From: Deltaproteobacteria bacterium
GTDB lineage: Bacteria > Myxococcota > Myxococcia > SLRQ01
NCBI GenBank assembly: GCA_029210625.1
Contig: JARGFU010000013.1
Location: 62,001 to 126,000, forward strand
DNA: 64,000 nucleotides
Reading direction: 5' to 3'
Below are positions 40,684-50,404 of this stretch, piece after piece; position 1 is the stretch's first letter; every line of letters begins with the position of its first letter. A program made the translations under genes and the position numbers. The notes under the pieces are model-generated. The model had not been told where the DNA came from. It was given only the letters and a program-made list of their open reading frames with translations, and did no database searches.

Positions 40684-42054
40684 ATGCGCCCCAAGACGAT
40701 TCTCTGGATCCTGTTGCCGCTCTTCCTCGCCGCCTGTGGGGAGGGCGAGTTCATCGTCGACGGGACCGGGGCCCAGGCCGAGAGGGCCGTCATCGGGGGC
40801 AGGGTTCGCCTCGGCATGAACCCCGCGCTGCAGCCCGACACGGACCTGCACGACTGGCCGGCGGCGGCTAGCCCCTCCTCCCTCTACATGGCGCGCATCT
40901 GGGACATGGGGCTGACCTGGGCGCACCTTGAGCCGAGCCCCCCGGTGAACGGCGTCCGCACCTACGACTGGTCGCGGCTGGACCGGCGCATGGAGCAGAT
41001 CGTGGACGCGGACATGCGCCCGATGATGGTGCTCTACGGGACGCCGCCCTGGGCCTCACCCGGCTGCACCCCCAACTACACGGGCGCCTGCACGACCTAT
41101 CCGCAGGATCCCGAGGACTGGTCCGCCTTCGTCGGCGCCGTCGCGGCGCGCTACGTGGACCTGCGGACCTCGAGGGGAGAGGCGCCCGTCTACGAGGTGT
41201 GGAACGAGCCCAACCTGGGCCAGACCGCCTCCATCCCCTACTGGACGGGGAGCCCCGAGCAGCTCCTGGACATCAACCGGCGCGCGTGGGCGGCGATCAA
41301 GCAGGTGGCGCCCGGCGAGACGGGGACGGTGGTGTGCTGCGGATGGAACCGCCTGGCCGCCAACAACGCCGCGAGTCAGGTGGACGCCTGGCTCGCCGCC
41401 GGCGGGGGCGACCACGTCGACGCGATCTCGTACCACCCCTATCCGAGGAACTGGGACCCCTCGACCGCCGCCGACATCACGCGACGGTTCCGCAGGGCGA
41501 TGGCGCGAAACGGAGTCGTCAAGCCGCTCTGGGCCACGGAGGTCGGCTTCATCAACGGCCTCCACGGCAACGGACGTCGGCTGACTCACCGTCAGCAGGC
41601 CGCGCTCGTCTCGGAGACCATCCTGGCGCTGCGGCGCGAGGCGGTGCCGGTCGTGCTCTGGTACCTGTGGAACGAGAGCCACGTGGGGCACGCCGACAGC
41701 GACTTCGTCGGCTTGCATCGGGTCGTGGCCGAGGCCCTCGCCGCGGCGGGAAGCGCACCCGACCTCCCGCCCGCGAGCCCCCACGACGCGGCCACCCCGC
41801 CCGCGCCCGCGCCCGCGCCGGAGCCCCCGCCCGCGCCGGAGCCTTCACCCTCGTCCTCGCCCGGGCCCGTCTGCGATCCGGGGAAGCGGAAGGTCACCGA
41901 CTCCTCGACGTCGGCCAGCTCCGGGATCAGCCGCGTCTGCAGCACCTCGAAGACCATGGCGAGGGGCAGGGCGTCGACCAGGGCGTCGGGCACGGTCGGC
42001 TGGCCCATCCGGGCGACCCCGTGCTCGAGGCGCCAGGCCTCCTCCAGCAGGTAG
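40684..42054 (+). CDS. Secreted GH39/GH5-like glycosidase lipoprotein, probably truncated at the 3' end
   Basis: 456 residues from the ATG at 40684. Lipobox FLAAC. A TIM-barrel glycosidase with YEVWNEPNLGQ (acid/base Glu after Asn) and LWATEVGFING (nucleophile Glu) is seen at about 60-345. A Pro/Ala linker (PPAPAPAPEPPPAPEPSPSS) follows. The final 60 or so residues after SSPGPVCD are low-quality sequence that is antisense to an alkylsulfatase fragment, so a C-terminal binding module has probably been lost. Substrate unknown. Confidence 0.75.
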   Translation: MRPKTILWILLPLFLAACGEGEFIVDGTGAQAERAVIGGRVRLGMNPALQPDTDLHDWPAAASPSSLYMARIWDMGLTWAHLEPSPPVNGVRTYDWSRLDRRMEQIVDADMRPMMVLYGTPPWASPGCTPNYTGACTTYPQDPEDWSAFVGAVAARYVDLRTSRGEAPVYEVWNEPNLGQTASIPYWTGSPEQLLDINRRAWAAIKQVAPGETGTVVCCGWNRLAANNAASQVDAWLAAGGGDHVDAISYHPYPRNWDPSTAADITRRFRRAMARNGVVKPLWATEVGFINGLHGNGRRLTHRQQAALVSETILALRREAVPVVLWYLWNESHVGHADSDFVGLHRVVAEALAAAGSAPDLPPASPHDAATPPAPAPAPEPPPAPEPSPSSSPGPVCDPGKRKVTDSSTSASSGISRVCSTSKTMARGRASTRASGTVGWPIRATPCSRRQASSSR

Positions 42055-42555
42055 CCCCGCCCGTTGGTGTTCGCGACGGTCTTCGCGGTGTCGGTGAGCG
42101 CCCGTCTCCAGAGGGGGCGGCGCAGCTCCAGGGGCTCTCCGGAGTCCCGGAGCAGCGCGAGCAGGTGGAGCGCCCAGCGGGGATCCTCCCGCTCGAGGCT
42201 GCCCTCGATCTCGGTGACGATCGCCCCGGCGCCGCCCATCAGGGCCACCGTCCGGCGCGCCTCCTCGCGCCGCTCGAGGGGGTAGAGGGTCTCGACCCGC
42301 TCGTCGAACCAGCCGAGCCGGTTCGTGTAGAGCGCCCGCACCGACCAGTCGAGCTGTCCGTAGAGCTCGGTGAGGTAGCCGCTCCTCGCCAGGTGAGCCG
42401 GGAGGCGGATGGTGCGCACCAGCTCGTCCAGGCTCTGGCCCGCGTTCGCCCCCCGCACCACCGAGTCGCGGATCCACTGGATGCCGTCCCGGTAGTCGCG
42501 CAGGGTCCTCGCGATCTCCTCGGCGCCGGCGACGATCACCGGGCCGAGGTGGCCC
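41872..42555 (-). pseudogene. Internal fragment of an alkylsulfatase (SdsA1/BDS1-type) gene
   Basis: About 228 codons on the minus strand keep the dimerisation domain of MBL-fold alkylsulfatases: LRDYRDGIQWIRDSVVRGAN, IRLPAHLARSGYLTELYGQL, DWSVRALYTNRLGWFDERVE, EDPRWALHLLALL and the start of the SCP2-like domain (LPLAMVFEVLQTRLIPE). The metallo-beta-lactamase catalytic domain that should precede it and most of the SCP2 domain are missing, and the frame runs into antisense of neighbouring genes. A broken remnant. Confidence 0.7.
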
Positions 42556-42566
42556 TCTGGGAGGCC

Positions 42567-43502
42567 ATGAACGCCCTCCACGGCAGGGTGCGCGTGGAGC
42601 ACCTCGTCGAGCTCCATCGACTGCGGGAGGCCGCCCTCGATCGACTCGGCGCCGGGACGACCGACGAGCGGCGCCTCGACTCCCTCTGCTTCCTGGCCCA
42701 GGAGTACGCCCGCCGGAAGCTGCCCGACGAGACCCTGGCCGTGGTGGAGGAGCTCCTGGCCCTGACCCCCACCGAGCCCTGGACCCGCTGGCGGATCGAC
42801 GCCATCCGCTCCCGCTCGGCCATCCGTCTCCTCCAGGGGCGCGTCGCCGAGGCGCGCGAGGACGGCGAGCTGGCGCTCGGCGCGCTCGAGACCCTGGACG
42901 ACCGGCTGCGGCTGGCCCGGGTGCTCACCAGCATCGCCGGGATCGACTCCCGGACCGGGGACCCCATCGGCGCCGAGCGAAAGATCCGGCACGCCATGGC
43001 GCTCTTCGAGCTCGAGGGGGAGGACGGAAGTGACGAGTACACCAGCGCCGTCCGGGATCTGGCCGTGGCGCTCCTGCGCCAGCAGCGGCTCGACGAGGCC
43101 GAGGTCCTCTACCAGGAGGCCTTCGTCCTCCTCGATGGACTGGGGAACCCGGACGCCTTCGTCGCGCGGCTGAACCTCGCCCTCATCGAGGTGGATCGCG
43201 GACGCTACGCCGAGGGCGCCGAGGAGGCCTGGGCGTGCGTCGAGGCCTTCCGGGCCCAGGGGCGCCCTCCCTTCGCCGGCCTCGCGCTCGCGGTCATCCT
43301 CCCTCACGCGGCCACCGGCGAGCCCGAGGCCTTCAAGGCCCTCTGCGCCGAGGCTGGACGGATCTACCGCGACACCCAGTGGTGGGATCTCCACGCCGCC
43401 GACCTCCTGACGCTCGCGGCGAGCCTCGCCAGCGACCCGGAGGCCGTGGCCTGCGCCGAGCACCTGGCCGAGGAGATCCGGGCGGGCATCCGACGCGCCT
43501 GA
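42567..43502 (+). CDS. TPR-repeat protein, possibly 5'-truncated
   Basis: 311 residues if translation begins at the ATG at 42567 (GGGAGG is too close to be an ideal Shine-Dalgarno). Helical repeats of the tetratricopeptide type throughout (DSLCFLAQEYARRKLPDETL, AVALLRQQRLDEAEVLYQEA). The frame is open further upstream across the alkylsulfatase fragment, and the protein starts without signal peptide or other domain, so an N-terminal part may have been removed by the same rearrangement. Function unknown. Confidence 0.65.
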   Translation: MNALHGRVRVEHLVELHRLREAALDRLGAGTTDERRLDSLCFLAQEYARRKLPDETLAVVEELLALTPTEPWTRWRIDAIRSRSAIRLLQGRVAEAREDGELALGALETLDDRLRLARVLTSIAGIDSRTGDPIGAERKIRHAMALFELEGEDGSDEYTSAVRDLAVALLRQQRLDEAEVLYQEAFVLLDGLGNPDAFVARLNLALIEVDRGRYAEGAEEAWACVEAFRAQGRPPFAGLALAVILPHAATGEPEAFKALCAEAGRIYRDTQWWDLHAADLLTLAASLASDPEAVACAEHLAEEIRAGIRRA

Positions 43503-43561
43503 GGCTCCGGATCGCACGCGGGGCAGCCACCCGACCTTCGATCCGCTAAGGTGAGGGGATC

Positions 43562-45949
43562 ATGCAGCGCGTGCTCTCGACCCTCGCCCTGGCCGTCCTC
43601 CCGCTCCTGCTGACGGCCTGCCCCCCGAAGGACCACGTCCGCCTCTACCACACCGAGCCGATCGCGCCCTCGCTCTCCATCGAGCAGGTCGAGAGCCTCT
43701 CGGTGCTGGGCTCGACCCGCATCGACGACGGCGTGAACTTCTCGGTCTTCTCGGGCAACGCCACCCGGATGGACCTCCTCCTCTTCGACGACCCCGAGGC
43801 GACGGTGCCCACCCGGCAGTTCGAGATGGTCCGCCACGGCGACGCCTGGAACCTCTTCGTCGAGGGGATCGGCCTCGGGCAGCACTACGGCTTCCTCGCC
43901 TGGGGGCCGAACTGGGAGGTCCACCCCGACTGGGAGCTCGGCCGCATCGAGGGCTTCGTCGCCGACGTGGACAGCCTGGGCAACCGCTTCGATCCCAACA
44001 AGCTCCTCTTCGACCCCTACACTCGCGCCTTCCACCGGGATCACGACTGGAGCAAGGGCAGCACCGCCAGCGGCCCCGCGCGCACCCAGTCGACGGTCGC
44101 CGCCGCCTCCAAGTCGGTGATCGTCGAGAGCGAGTACGTCTGGAGCGAGAACGAGACCACCTGGCGCGAGTCCCGCAGGGACCGGGCGATGCCCGGGCAC
44201 CGCTGGGAGGACATGATCCTCTACGAGGTGCACGCGAAGGGCTTCACGGCCGACCCCGCCTCGGGGGTCGATCACCCGGGCACCTACCGGGGCTTCGGCG
44301 AGAAGGCCGACTACCTGGCCGACCTCGGCATCACCGCCGTCGAGCTGATGCCGGTGATGGAGAAGCCCCTCGACGGAGGCTACTGGGGCTACAACACCCT
44401 CGGCTTCTTCGCGCCGGAGCTCTCCTACGCCTCCGACAAGCGGCCGGGGAAGGTGATGGACGAGTTCAAGTGGATGGTCGACGAGCTGCACCAGCGCGGC
44501 ATCGAGGTCATCCTCGACGTGGTCTACAACCACACCGGCGAGGGCGGGCTCTGGCGGGAGAAGCTCGAGCTCGCCGACGCCCACGAGCTCGACGCCAGCA
44601 CGGCCGCCGAGCTGGCCAACCTCGATCCCAAGGAGGTCGCGGGCCTCTACAGCTACCGGGGCCTCGACAACGCCTCCTACTACGCGCTCTCGGATCAGGA
44701 CGCGGGCTTCTACAACAACAACACCGGGGTCGGTAACACGACCCGCTGCAACTACCGGCCGATGGAGCAGCTGATCCTCGACAGCTTGCGCTTCTGGGTC
44801 GAGGAGATGCACGTCGACGGCTTCCGCTTCGACCTGGCGGTGATCCTGGGCGAGAAGGATCGCGACTACACCCGCTGGGACACGGTCGAGAACACGATGC
44901 TGATGAAGATCCTCCAGGATCCCGTCATCGTGGAGAACAACGTCCGGATCATCTCCGAGCCCTGGGCGATCTCGGGCTTCTACCTGGGCCAGTTCCCGAA
45001 GGCGCCGAGCGGCGACCAGGCCTGGTACGAGTGGAACGGCCACTTCCGGGACGTCTGGCGCAGCTTCGTGAACAACGACGGCTGGGCGATGAACTCCCGG
45101 GAGGGCGCGGTCGACTTCGGCGGCACCATGACCGGCTCCTACGATCTCTTCGGCGACGACGGGCGGGGACCGCACCACTCGATCAACTTCGTGACGGTCC
45201 ACGACGGCTTCACCCTCTACGACCTCTTCACCTACGACAACAAGCAGAACGGCTGCAGCCCGCTGAACCCCGACTGCTGCGACGCCCGCCTCTCGGCCTG
45301 GTGCGATCCGGCGAGCGGCGAGGACAACAACCGCTCTCGCGACTGGGGCTCGAACAACGAGCCCTTCAAGCGCCAGCAGATGCGCAACCTCTTCGCGGCG
45401 ATGCTGCTCGCCCAGGGGACGCCCTTGATCCTCGGCGGCGACGAGTGGATGCGCACCCAGCTCGGCAACAACAACGCCTACTACACCCGGGCCGACAACC
45501 CGAACTCCTGGTACCAGTGGGGCACCTACCAGGCGCAGAACGAGCGGCGGCGGATGCACGACTTCGTCCGTCAGCTCATCGCCCTGCGCAAGGAGCACGC
45601 CTGGGCCTTCGCCCGCAGCGACTACGCCGCGCCCCCCACCTGGCTGGACGCCGGCGGCGGCACGAACCCCAACTGGGGCGGCCGCCACATCGCCCTGCGC
45701 TACAACCACCCCGCCGGCGGGCCCGGCCTGCTGGTGCTGGTGAACATGGAGCTCGGGCCGGTCGACTTCCAGCTGCCCGCGGGCAACTGGACGCGCCTGG
45801 TGGACACCCAGCTCTGGTTCGACGACCAGCCCTACTTCGAGCAGAGCGGGGCCGATCCGACCCGCTCGGCGAACGCGTTCCCGGAGCCGGTCGGCACCGC
45901 CACCTACGGGGTGCAGAGCCGCTCGATCGTGGTGCTGGTCTCTTCCTGA
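43562..45949 (+). CDS. Isoamylase/glycogen-debranching-type (GH13_11) lipoprotein
   Basis: 795 residues. Lipobox PLLLTAC (Cys20), so it is exported, unlike cytoplasmic GlgX. N-terminal CBM48 at about 50-140 (DDGVNFSVFSGNATRMDLLLF), then the GH13 barrel: VILDVVYNHTGEGG, HVDGFRFDLAVILGEKD, RIISEPWAI and FVTVHDGFTLYDLF, all with the catalytic Asp/Glu/Asp. It should hydrolyse alpha-1,6 branches of starch outside the cell. TAAGGT lies 9 bases before the ATG. First gene of the starch locus. Confidence 0.93.
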   Translation: MQRVLSTLALAVLPLLLTACPPKDHVRLYHTEPIAPSLSIEQVESLSVLGSTRIDDGVNFSVFSGNATRMDLLLFDDPEATVPTRQFEMVRHGDAWNLFVEGIGLGQHYGFLAWGPNWEVHPDWELGRIEGFVADVDSLGNRFDPNKLLFDPYTRAFHRDHDWSKGSTASGPARTQSTVAAASKSVIVESEYVWSENETTWRESRRDRAMPGHRWEDMILYEVHAKGFTADPASGVDHPGTYRGFGEKADYLADLGITAVELMPVMEKPLDGGYWGYNTLGFFAPELSYASDKRPGKVMDEFKWMVDELHQRGIEVILDVVYNHTGEGGLWREKLELADAHELDASTAAELANLDPKEVAGLYSYRGLDNASYYALSDQDAGFYNNNTGVGNTTRCNYRPMEQLILDSLRFWVEEMHVDGFRFDLAVILGEKDRDYTRWDTVENTMLMKILQDPVIVENNVRIISEPWAISGFYLGQFPKAPSGDQAWYEWNGHFRDVWRSFVNNDGWAMNSREGAVDFGGTMTGSYDLFGDDGRGPHHSINFVTVHDGFTLYDLFTYDNKQNGCSPLNPDCCDARLSAWCDPASGEDNNRSRDWGSNNEPFKRQQMRNLFAAMLLAQGTPLILGGDEWMRTQLGNNNAYYTRADNPNSWYQWGTYQAQNERRRMHDFVRQLIALRKEHAWAFARSDYAAPPTWLDAGGGTNPNWGGRHIALRYNHPAGGPGLLVLVNMELGPVDFQLPAGNWTRLVDTQLWFDDQPYFEQSGADPTRSANAFPEPVGTATYGVQSRSIVVLVSS

Positions 45950-45974
45950 CCCTTCGGACTAGGCTGGCCGCGCG

Positions 45975-47480
45975 ATGCTCCCCAGACGCCTCTCGATCCT
46001 CCTTGTGCTCGCTCTCCTGGCGCCCGCGGCGGCGTCCGCGGAGGTCTCGCGGCCCCGGGCCGAGGTGGCCGGCTACTTCCGGATCATGACCCGCCCCGAC
46101 CTCCAGGGCGGCGACGGCCGGCTGGGCTTCTGGAACCTCTACGGCCGGCTAATGAACGAGGGGCCCTGGGCCTCGCTCGAGCTGCGGGTGGATCTGCTCC
46201 AGGCGCAGGACGCGCGGGACCCCTGGGTGAGCGTCCACTACAAGATCGAGGGCGGCTCGGTGATGAACGCCGACGCCGGGCAGGGGGCCCTGGCCGCCTT
46301 CCGGATGAGCCAGCTCTACGCGCGGGCCGGCAACGTGCTGGGGCAGGGCGTCGAGTGGCAGCTGGGCACCCTCGACACCTGGATGGGCGATCTGGCCCTC
46401 TACGATCAGAAGCCGGCCCAGCTCTTCTTCGACACCCTGGGCCTCTCGGCCACCCTCAAGCGACGGCGCTTCGATCTCACCGTGGGCCTGGGTGACGCGG
46501 GCTTCGCGATCCGCGGCCGCGACTACAGCCCGGTGCTCACCGCCGGCCTGCTGGCCCGCCTGCGCCTCGGCGGCCACCTCGAGCTGGGCGGCGGCGGCCA
46601 GACCTTCTACGAGCCCGAGGTCGCCGGCAACCGCAACTCGCCCCACACCACGGCGAACCTCACCTACGAGAACTTCATCCGGCGGGAGGTGGTCTCCAGC
46701 TACCTCCAGCAGAACCCGGGCAGCGAGGATCTCTTCTACGACGACAACGTCGCCAGCAGCACCTACGCCAGCTCCTACAAGGTGGTGGGCTACCTGGGCT
46801 TCGGCGGCTTCGGGCCGCTCACCTGGAACAACCTCTTCGCCAACCTCTCCCGCCTGCACCCCGAGGTCTCCACCACCGAGACCGTCGTGGGCCGGGACTA
46901 CACCCTCTACGTCAGCAGCCTCACCGACCAGCGCTTCCAGCTCACCATCGGCAACGAGGCGCAGCTGAAGATCCTGCCCGAGCGCCTCGACGCCATCTGG
47001 GCCCTGCTCTACGGGCGCCAGTGGAACGACGACAACGAGATCGCGGCCGGCGAGGACAACCGCACCTTCCTCTCCAGCGTGCTGCGCCTCCAGCTCTACC
47101 TGACGCCCTCGCTCCACCTCCTCCTCGAGAGCTCCCTGGCCCGCGAGCGGAGCCTGAACGGCAACCTCTGGCGGCAGGCCCACGACTCGATCTTCCAGAG
47201 CAGCGTGGGGCAGGCCGACGCCCGGGGGCTGGAGTTCGGCGACACCGACACCCGCGACACCTGGCAGGTGAAGTTCGGCCCCGTCCTGAACCCCAGGGGC
47301 TACGGCATCTTCTCCCGGCCCTCCCTGCGGCTCCTCTTCGGGCTGCAGCGCTCGAGCATCCACCAGGCCTTCGGCTCCACGGTGGTCGACTCCCTCTCCG
47401 ACAACGAGATCCTCCAGCACGAGGCGACGAGCCGGTACCAGCACGCGGTGATCGCGCTCGAGGCGGAGGCGTGGTTCTGA
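45975..47480 (+). CDS. Outer-membrane beta-barrel porin-like protein
   Basis: 501 residues. Signal peptide MLPRRLSILLVLALLAPAAA. The rest alternates hydrophobic and polar residues in many short strands (for example LLARLRLGGHLELGGGGQTF and LLFGLQRSSI) and ends in an aromatic residue, EAEAWF, the typical outer-membrane insertion signal. Between an isoamylase and an amylase it likely passes maltodextrins, like maltoporin, but it was not recognised as LamB by sequence. TAGGCT lies 9 bases before the ATG. Stop TGA overlaps the next ATG by one base. Confidence 0.8.
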   Translation: MLPRRLSILLVLALLAPAAASAEVSRPRAEVAGYFRIMTRPDLQGGDGRLGFWNLYGRLMNEGPWASLELRVDLLQAQDARDPWVSVHYKIEGGSVMNADAGQGALAAFRMSQLYARAGNVLGQGVEWQLGTLDTWMGDLALYDQKPAQLFFDTLGLSATLKRRRFDLTVGLGDAGFAIRGRDYSPVLTAGLLARLRLGGHLELGGGGQTFYEPEVAGNRNSPHTTANLTYENFIRREVVSSYLQQNPGSEDLFYDDNVASSTYASSYKVVGYLGFGGFGPLTWNNLFANLSRLHPEVSTTETVVGRDYTLYVSSLTDQRFQLTIGNEAQLKILPERLDAIWALLYGRQWNDDNEIAAGEDNRTFLSSVLRLQLYLTPSLHLLLESSLARERSLNGNLWRQAHDSIFQSSVGQADARGLEFGDTDTRDTWQVKFGPVLNPRGYGIFSRPSLRLLFGLQRSSIHQAFGSTVVDSLSDNEILQHEATSRYQHAVIALEAEAWF

Positions 47481-49258
47481 TGGCGAGGGGCTCTCAGCTC
47501 TCAGCTCTCAGCTCTCAGCTTTCAAACGCCACGCTCGTGCTCGCGCTCGCGCTCGGGGGGTGTGCCGGGGCCGCACCGAAGCCCGAGGAGCCCCTCGCGA
47601 CCAGGCGGACCGGCCCGCCGGGCCCCGTCTACTTCGTCATGGTCGATCGCTTCGAGAATGGCGATCCCACCAACGACGGGGAGATCGATCCCGCCGATCC
47701 CACCGCCTGGCACGGCGGGGACGTCGCCGGCCTCTCGAGGCGCCTCGACTGGCTGGAGGCGCTCGGAGTGGAGACGGTCTGGACCTCTCCGCTGACCCTC
47801 GGCCGGCGGGAGCCCTTCATGGGGCACGGCGCCTACCACGGCTACTGGGTCCTCGAGCACGGCGAGCCCGACCCCCACCTGGGCACCTGGGAGGAGCTGC
47901 GCGCCCTCTCCGACGCGCTGCGGGCGCGGGGGATGCGCCTCTACCTCGACGCCGTCCTCAACCACGTCTCCTACGAGGCGCCGCTGACGACCCGCCAGCC
48001 CGGCTGGTTCCACGGCCGGGGCGCCATCGAGGACTGGGGCGACCCGGTGCAGCTGGTCGAGGGTGACGTCCACGGGCTGCCCGACCTGGCCGTCGAGCAG
48101 GAGGAGGTCTTCGCCTACCTCGCCGGCACCCTCGACACCTGGATCGAGAAGGTCCGCCCCGCGGGCCTGCGCCTCGACGCGGTGAAGCACCTGCCGGTGA
48201 GCTTCTGGCAGCGGCTGGCCGCGCACCTCCACCAGAAGCACGGCGACGACTTCGAGCTCCTCGGAGAGGATCTGGAGGGCGACCCCTTCCTGCTGGCCGG
48301 GCGCTGGAAGGCGGCGGGCTTCGACTCGGTCTTCGACTTCCCCCTGCGCTACGCGCTGGTCGACGTCGCCTGCAACGACCAGGGAGCGAGCCGCCTGGCC
48401 TCGCTCCTCTCCCTCGACCGGGTCTACGAGCACCCCGAGCGGCTCACCACCCTCCTCGACAACCACGACCTCGCCCGGATCGCCTCCGAGTGCGGCGAGC
48501 CGACGAACATCCGCCTGGCCCTCTCCCTCCTCTACCTGCTGCGGGGCACGCCCTCGCTCCTCTACGGCACCGAGGTCGGCCTGAAGGGCCGCACGGAGCT
48601 GGAGGTGCGCGCGGACATGCGCTTCGAGGCGGACCACCCCCTGCGGGCCCACGTGGCGGCCCTCGCCCGGCAGCGGGCCGCGCACCCGGCGCTCTCCCGC
48701 GGCGCGACCCTCATCCTGGAGCTCGAGGCGAGGACCCTGCTCCTCCTGCGGGTCCCGCGGGAGGGGGAGGGGAGCGCGGTGCTGGTGGGCGTGAACGTGA
48801 GCGGCGCGCCGCACACCTTCACCACCCGCGGCGCCCCCGTCGCCCTGCCGGAGGCGACCCTGGAGGTGGGGTCCTGGGACGCGGGGATGGTCGCCCTTCC
48901 GCTGGCGCCGGAGGCCCTCGCCGCCCTGCGCGAGGCGCTGCGGATGCGCGGCACCCTCGAGGCCCCGCGGCAGCGCGAGCTCACCTTCGAGGCGCGGGTG
49001 CCGGGGGTCGGCGAGGACGAGACCGTCCTGCTCTGCGGCTCCGATCCGGCGCTCGGGAGCTGGCGGCCCGAGCGGGCCTTCGAGCTCGAGCCCGTGGGGG
49101 AGGGGGTCTTCCGGGGCACGCTGAGCCTGCCCGAGCCCGCGGTGATCGAGTGGAAGCTCCTGCGGCGGCGGGGCAAGACCTTCACCTGGCAGGGCGGCGC
49201 CAACCGCTCCCTCCACCTCGACGGCGGCGGCGAGGATCGACGGCAGCTCGCCTGGTGA
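47480..49258 (+). CDS. Alpha-amylase family (GH13) lipoprotein with C-terminal starch-binding-like domain
   Basis: 592 residues. Signal peptide with lipobox ALALGGC. GH13 barrel: VYFVMVDRFENGDPTND, LYLDAVLNHVSYE, GLRLDAVKHLPVSF (catalytic Asp), LLGEDLEGDPF and LLDNHDLARI. About 505-592 looks like a CBM20-type module (CGSDPALGSWRPERA). The first 15 codons contain four perfect CTCTCAG heptamers, giving the odd SQLSALSSQLS n-region; gain or loss of one unit would shift frame. Shares TGATG with the porin gene upstream. Confidence 0.9.
   Translation: MARGSQLSALSSQLSNATLVLALALGGCAGAAPKPEEPLATRRTGPPGPVYFVMVDRFENGDPTNDGEIDPADPTAWHGGDVAGLSRRLDWLEALGVETVWTSPLTLGRREPFMGHGAYHGYWVLEHGEPDPHLGTWEELRALSDALRARGMRLYLDAVLNHVSYEAPLTTRQPGWFHGRGAIEDWGDPVQLVEGDVHGLPDLAVEQEEVFAYLAGTLDTWIEKVRPAGLRLDAVKHLPVSFWQRLAAHLHQKHGDDFELLGEDLEGDPFLLAGRWKAAGFDSVFDFPLRYALVDVACNDQGASRLASLLSLDRVYEHPERLTTLLDNHDLARIASECGEPTNIRLALSLLYLLRGTPSLLYGTEVGLKGRTELEVRADMRFEADHPLRAHVAALARQRAAHPALSRGATLILELEARTLLLLRVPREGEGSAVLVGVNVSGAPHTFTTRGAPVALPEATLEVGSWDAGMVALPLAPEALAALREALRMRGTLEAPRQRELTFEARVPGVGEDETVLLCGSDPALGSWRPERAFELEPVGEGVFRGTLSLPEPAVIEWKLLRRRGKTFTWQGGANRSLHLDGGGEDRRQLAW
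47491..47525 (+). repeat. Heptanucleotide tandem repeat inside the amylase start
   Basis: CTCTCAG is repeated four times exactly (47491-47518), followed by a degenerate CTTTCAA. The unit is not a multiple of three and lies 4-15 codons after the ATG. Confidence 0.9.
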
Positions 49259-49291
49259 GCCGCCCCCAACGCGTGTAGAAGCATCCGGACG

Positions 49292-50404
49292 ATGGCCACC
49301 CTGCAGCTCTCCAAGATCCAGAAGTCCTTCGGCCGCACCGAGGTCCTGCGCGACGTCGAGCTGCAGATCGCCGACGGGGAGTTCGTGGTGCTCGTCGGCC
49401 CCAGCGGCTGCGGCAAGTCCACCCTCCTGCGCTGCATCGCCGGCCTGGAGACGATCTCCTCCGGCGAGCTGCAGATCGGTGAGCGGGTGGTGAACGACGT
49501 CGCCCCCAAGGACCGGGACATCGCCATGGTCTTCCAGTCCTACGCCCTCTACCCCCACATGAAAGTGCGGGAGAACCTGGCCTTCGGCCTGAAGATGCGC
49601 GGGATGCCGGCGGGCGAGATCGCCGAGCGGGTCGGCGAGGCAGCCTCGGTGCTGGGCCTCGAGGCCCTGCTGGATCGCTTCCCCAAGCAGCTCTCGGGCG
49701 GGCAGCGGCAGCGCGTCGCGATGGGGCGGGCGCTGGTGCGCCACCCCTCGGTCTACCTCTTCGACGAGCCCCTCTCGAACCTCGACGCCGCCCTGCGGGT
49801 GCAGATGCGCGCCGAGCTGGCGCGCCTCCACCAGCGCACCCGCACCACGATGATCTACGTCACCCACGATCAGGTCGAGGCGATGACCCTCGCCGACCGT
49901 ATCGTGGTGCTCGAGGGCGGGATCGTGCAGCAGGTGGGGCCGCCCCTCACGCTCTACGCCGAGCCCGTCAACAAGTTCGTCGCCGGCTTCATCGGCTCAC
50001 CCGCCATGAACTTCCTCCCGGCCCAGATGCTGGGGGAGGACGAGGCGGAGGGCCGGGGCTGGGTCGAGGTCCTCGGGGCCAGGCTCCTCCTGCCGGCCGG
50101 CCGCAAGCTGGCCGCGGTGGGGCAGCGCCTGGAGCTGGGCATCCGCCCCGAGCACCTGGTGGTGCAGCCCGGCGAGGAGGGCGACCTCTCGGGCCGGGTG
50201 GAGGTGGTCGAGCCGATGGGCTTCGAGATGCACCTGCACTTGCGCCTCTTGCCCGGGGCGGGCGAGGAGGAGGGGCCGATCGTGGTGGTCCGGGCCGAGG
50301 CCGCGAAGGTCGGCGCCGTCGCGCCCGGCGATCTGCGGGGCCTGGACCTGCCCCCCGAGCACCTGCACCTCTTCGACGCCGGCTCGGGCGAGGCGATCCG
50401 CTAG
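49292..50404 (+). CDS. malK: Maltodextrin-type ABC transporter ATPase (MalK/UgpC family)
   Basis: 370 residues. Walker A GPSGCGKST, signature LSGGQRQRVAMGRAL, Walker B VYLFDEPLSNLDA, switch His in YVTHDQVEAMTLAD, and a C-terminal TOBE/OB regulatory domain (about 235-365). Powers sugar uptake through the EAA loops of MalF and MalG, encoded 5 kb further on. Stop shares a CTAG with the opposing gene. Sugar specificity is inferred from context. Confidence 0.93.
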   Translation: MATLQLSKIQKSFGRTEVLRDVELQIADGEFVVLVGPSGCGKSTLLRCIAGLETISSGELQIGERVVNDVAPKDRDIAMVFQSYALYPHMKVRENLAFGLKMRGMPAGEIAERVGEAASVLGLEALLDRFPKQLSGGQRQRVAMGRALVRHPSVYLFDEPLSNLDAALRVQMRAELARLHQRTRTTMIYVTHDQVEAMTLADRIVVLEGGIVQQVGPPLTLYAEPVNKFVAGFIGSPAMNFLPAQMLGEDEAEGRGWVEVLGARLLLPAGRKLAAVGQRLELGIRPEHLVVQPGEEGDLSGRVEVVEPMGFEMHLHLRLLPGAGEEEGPIVVVRAEAAKVGAVAPGDLRGLDLPPEHLHLFDAGSGEAIR

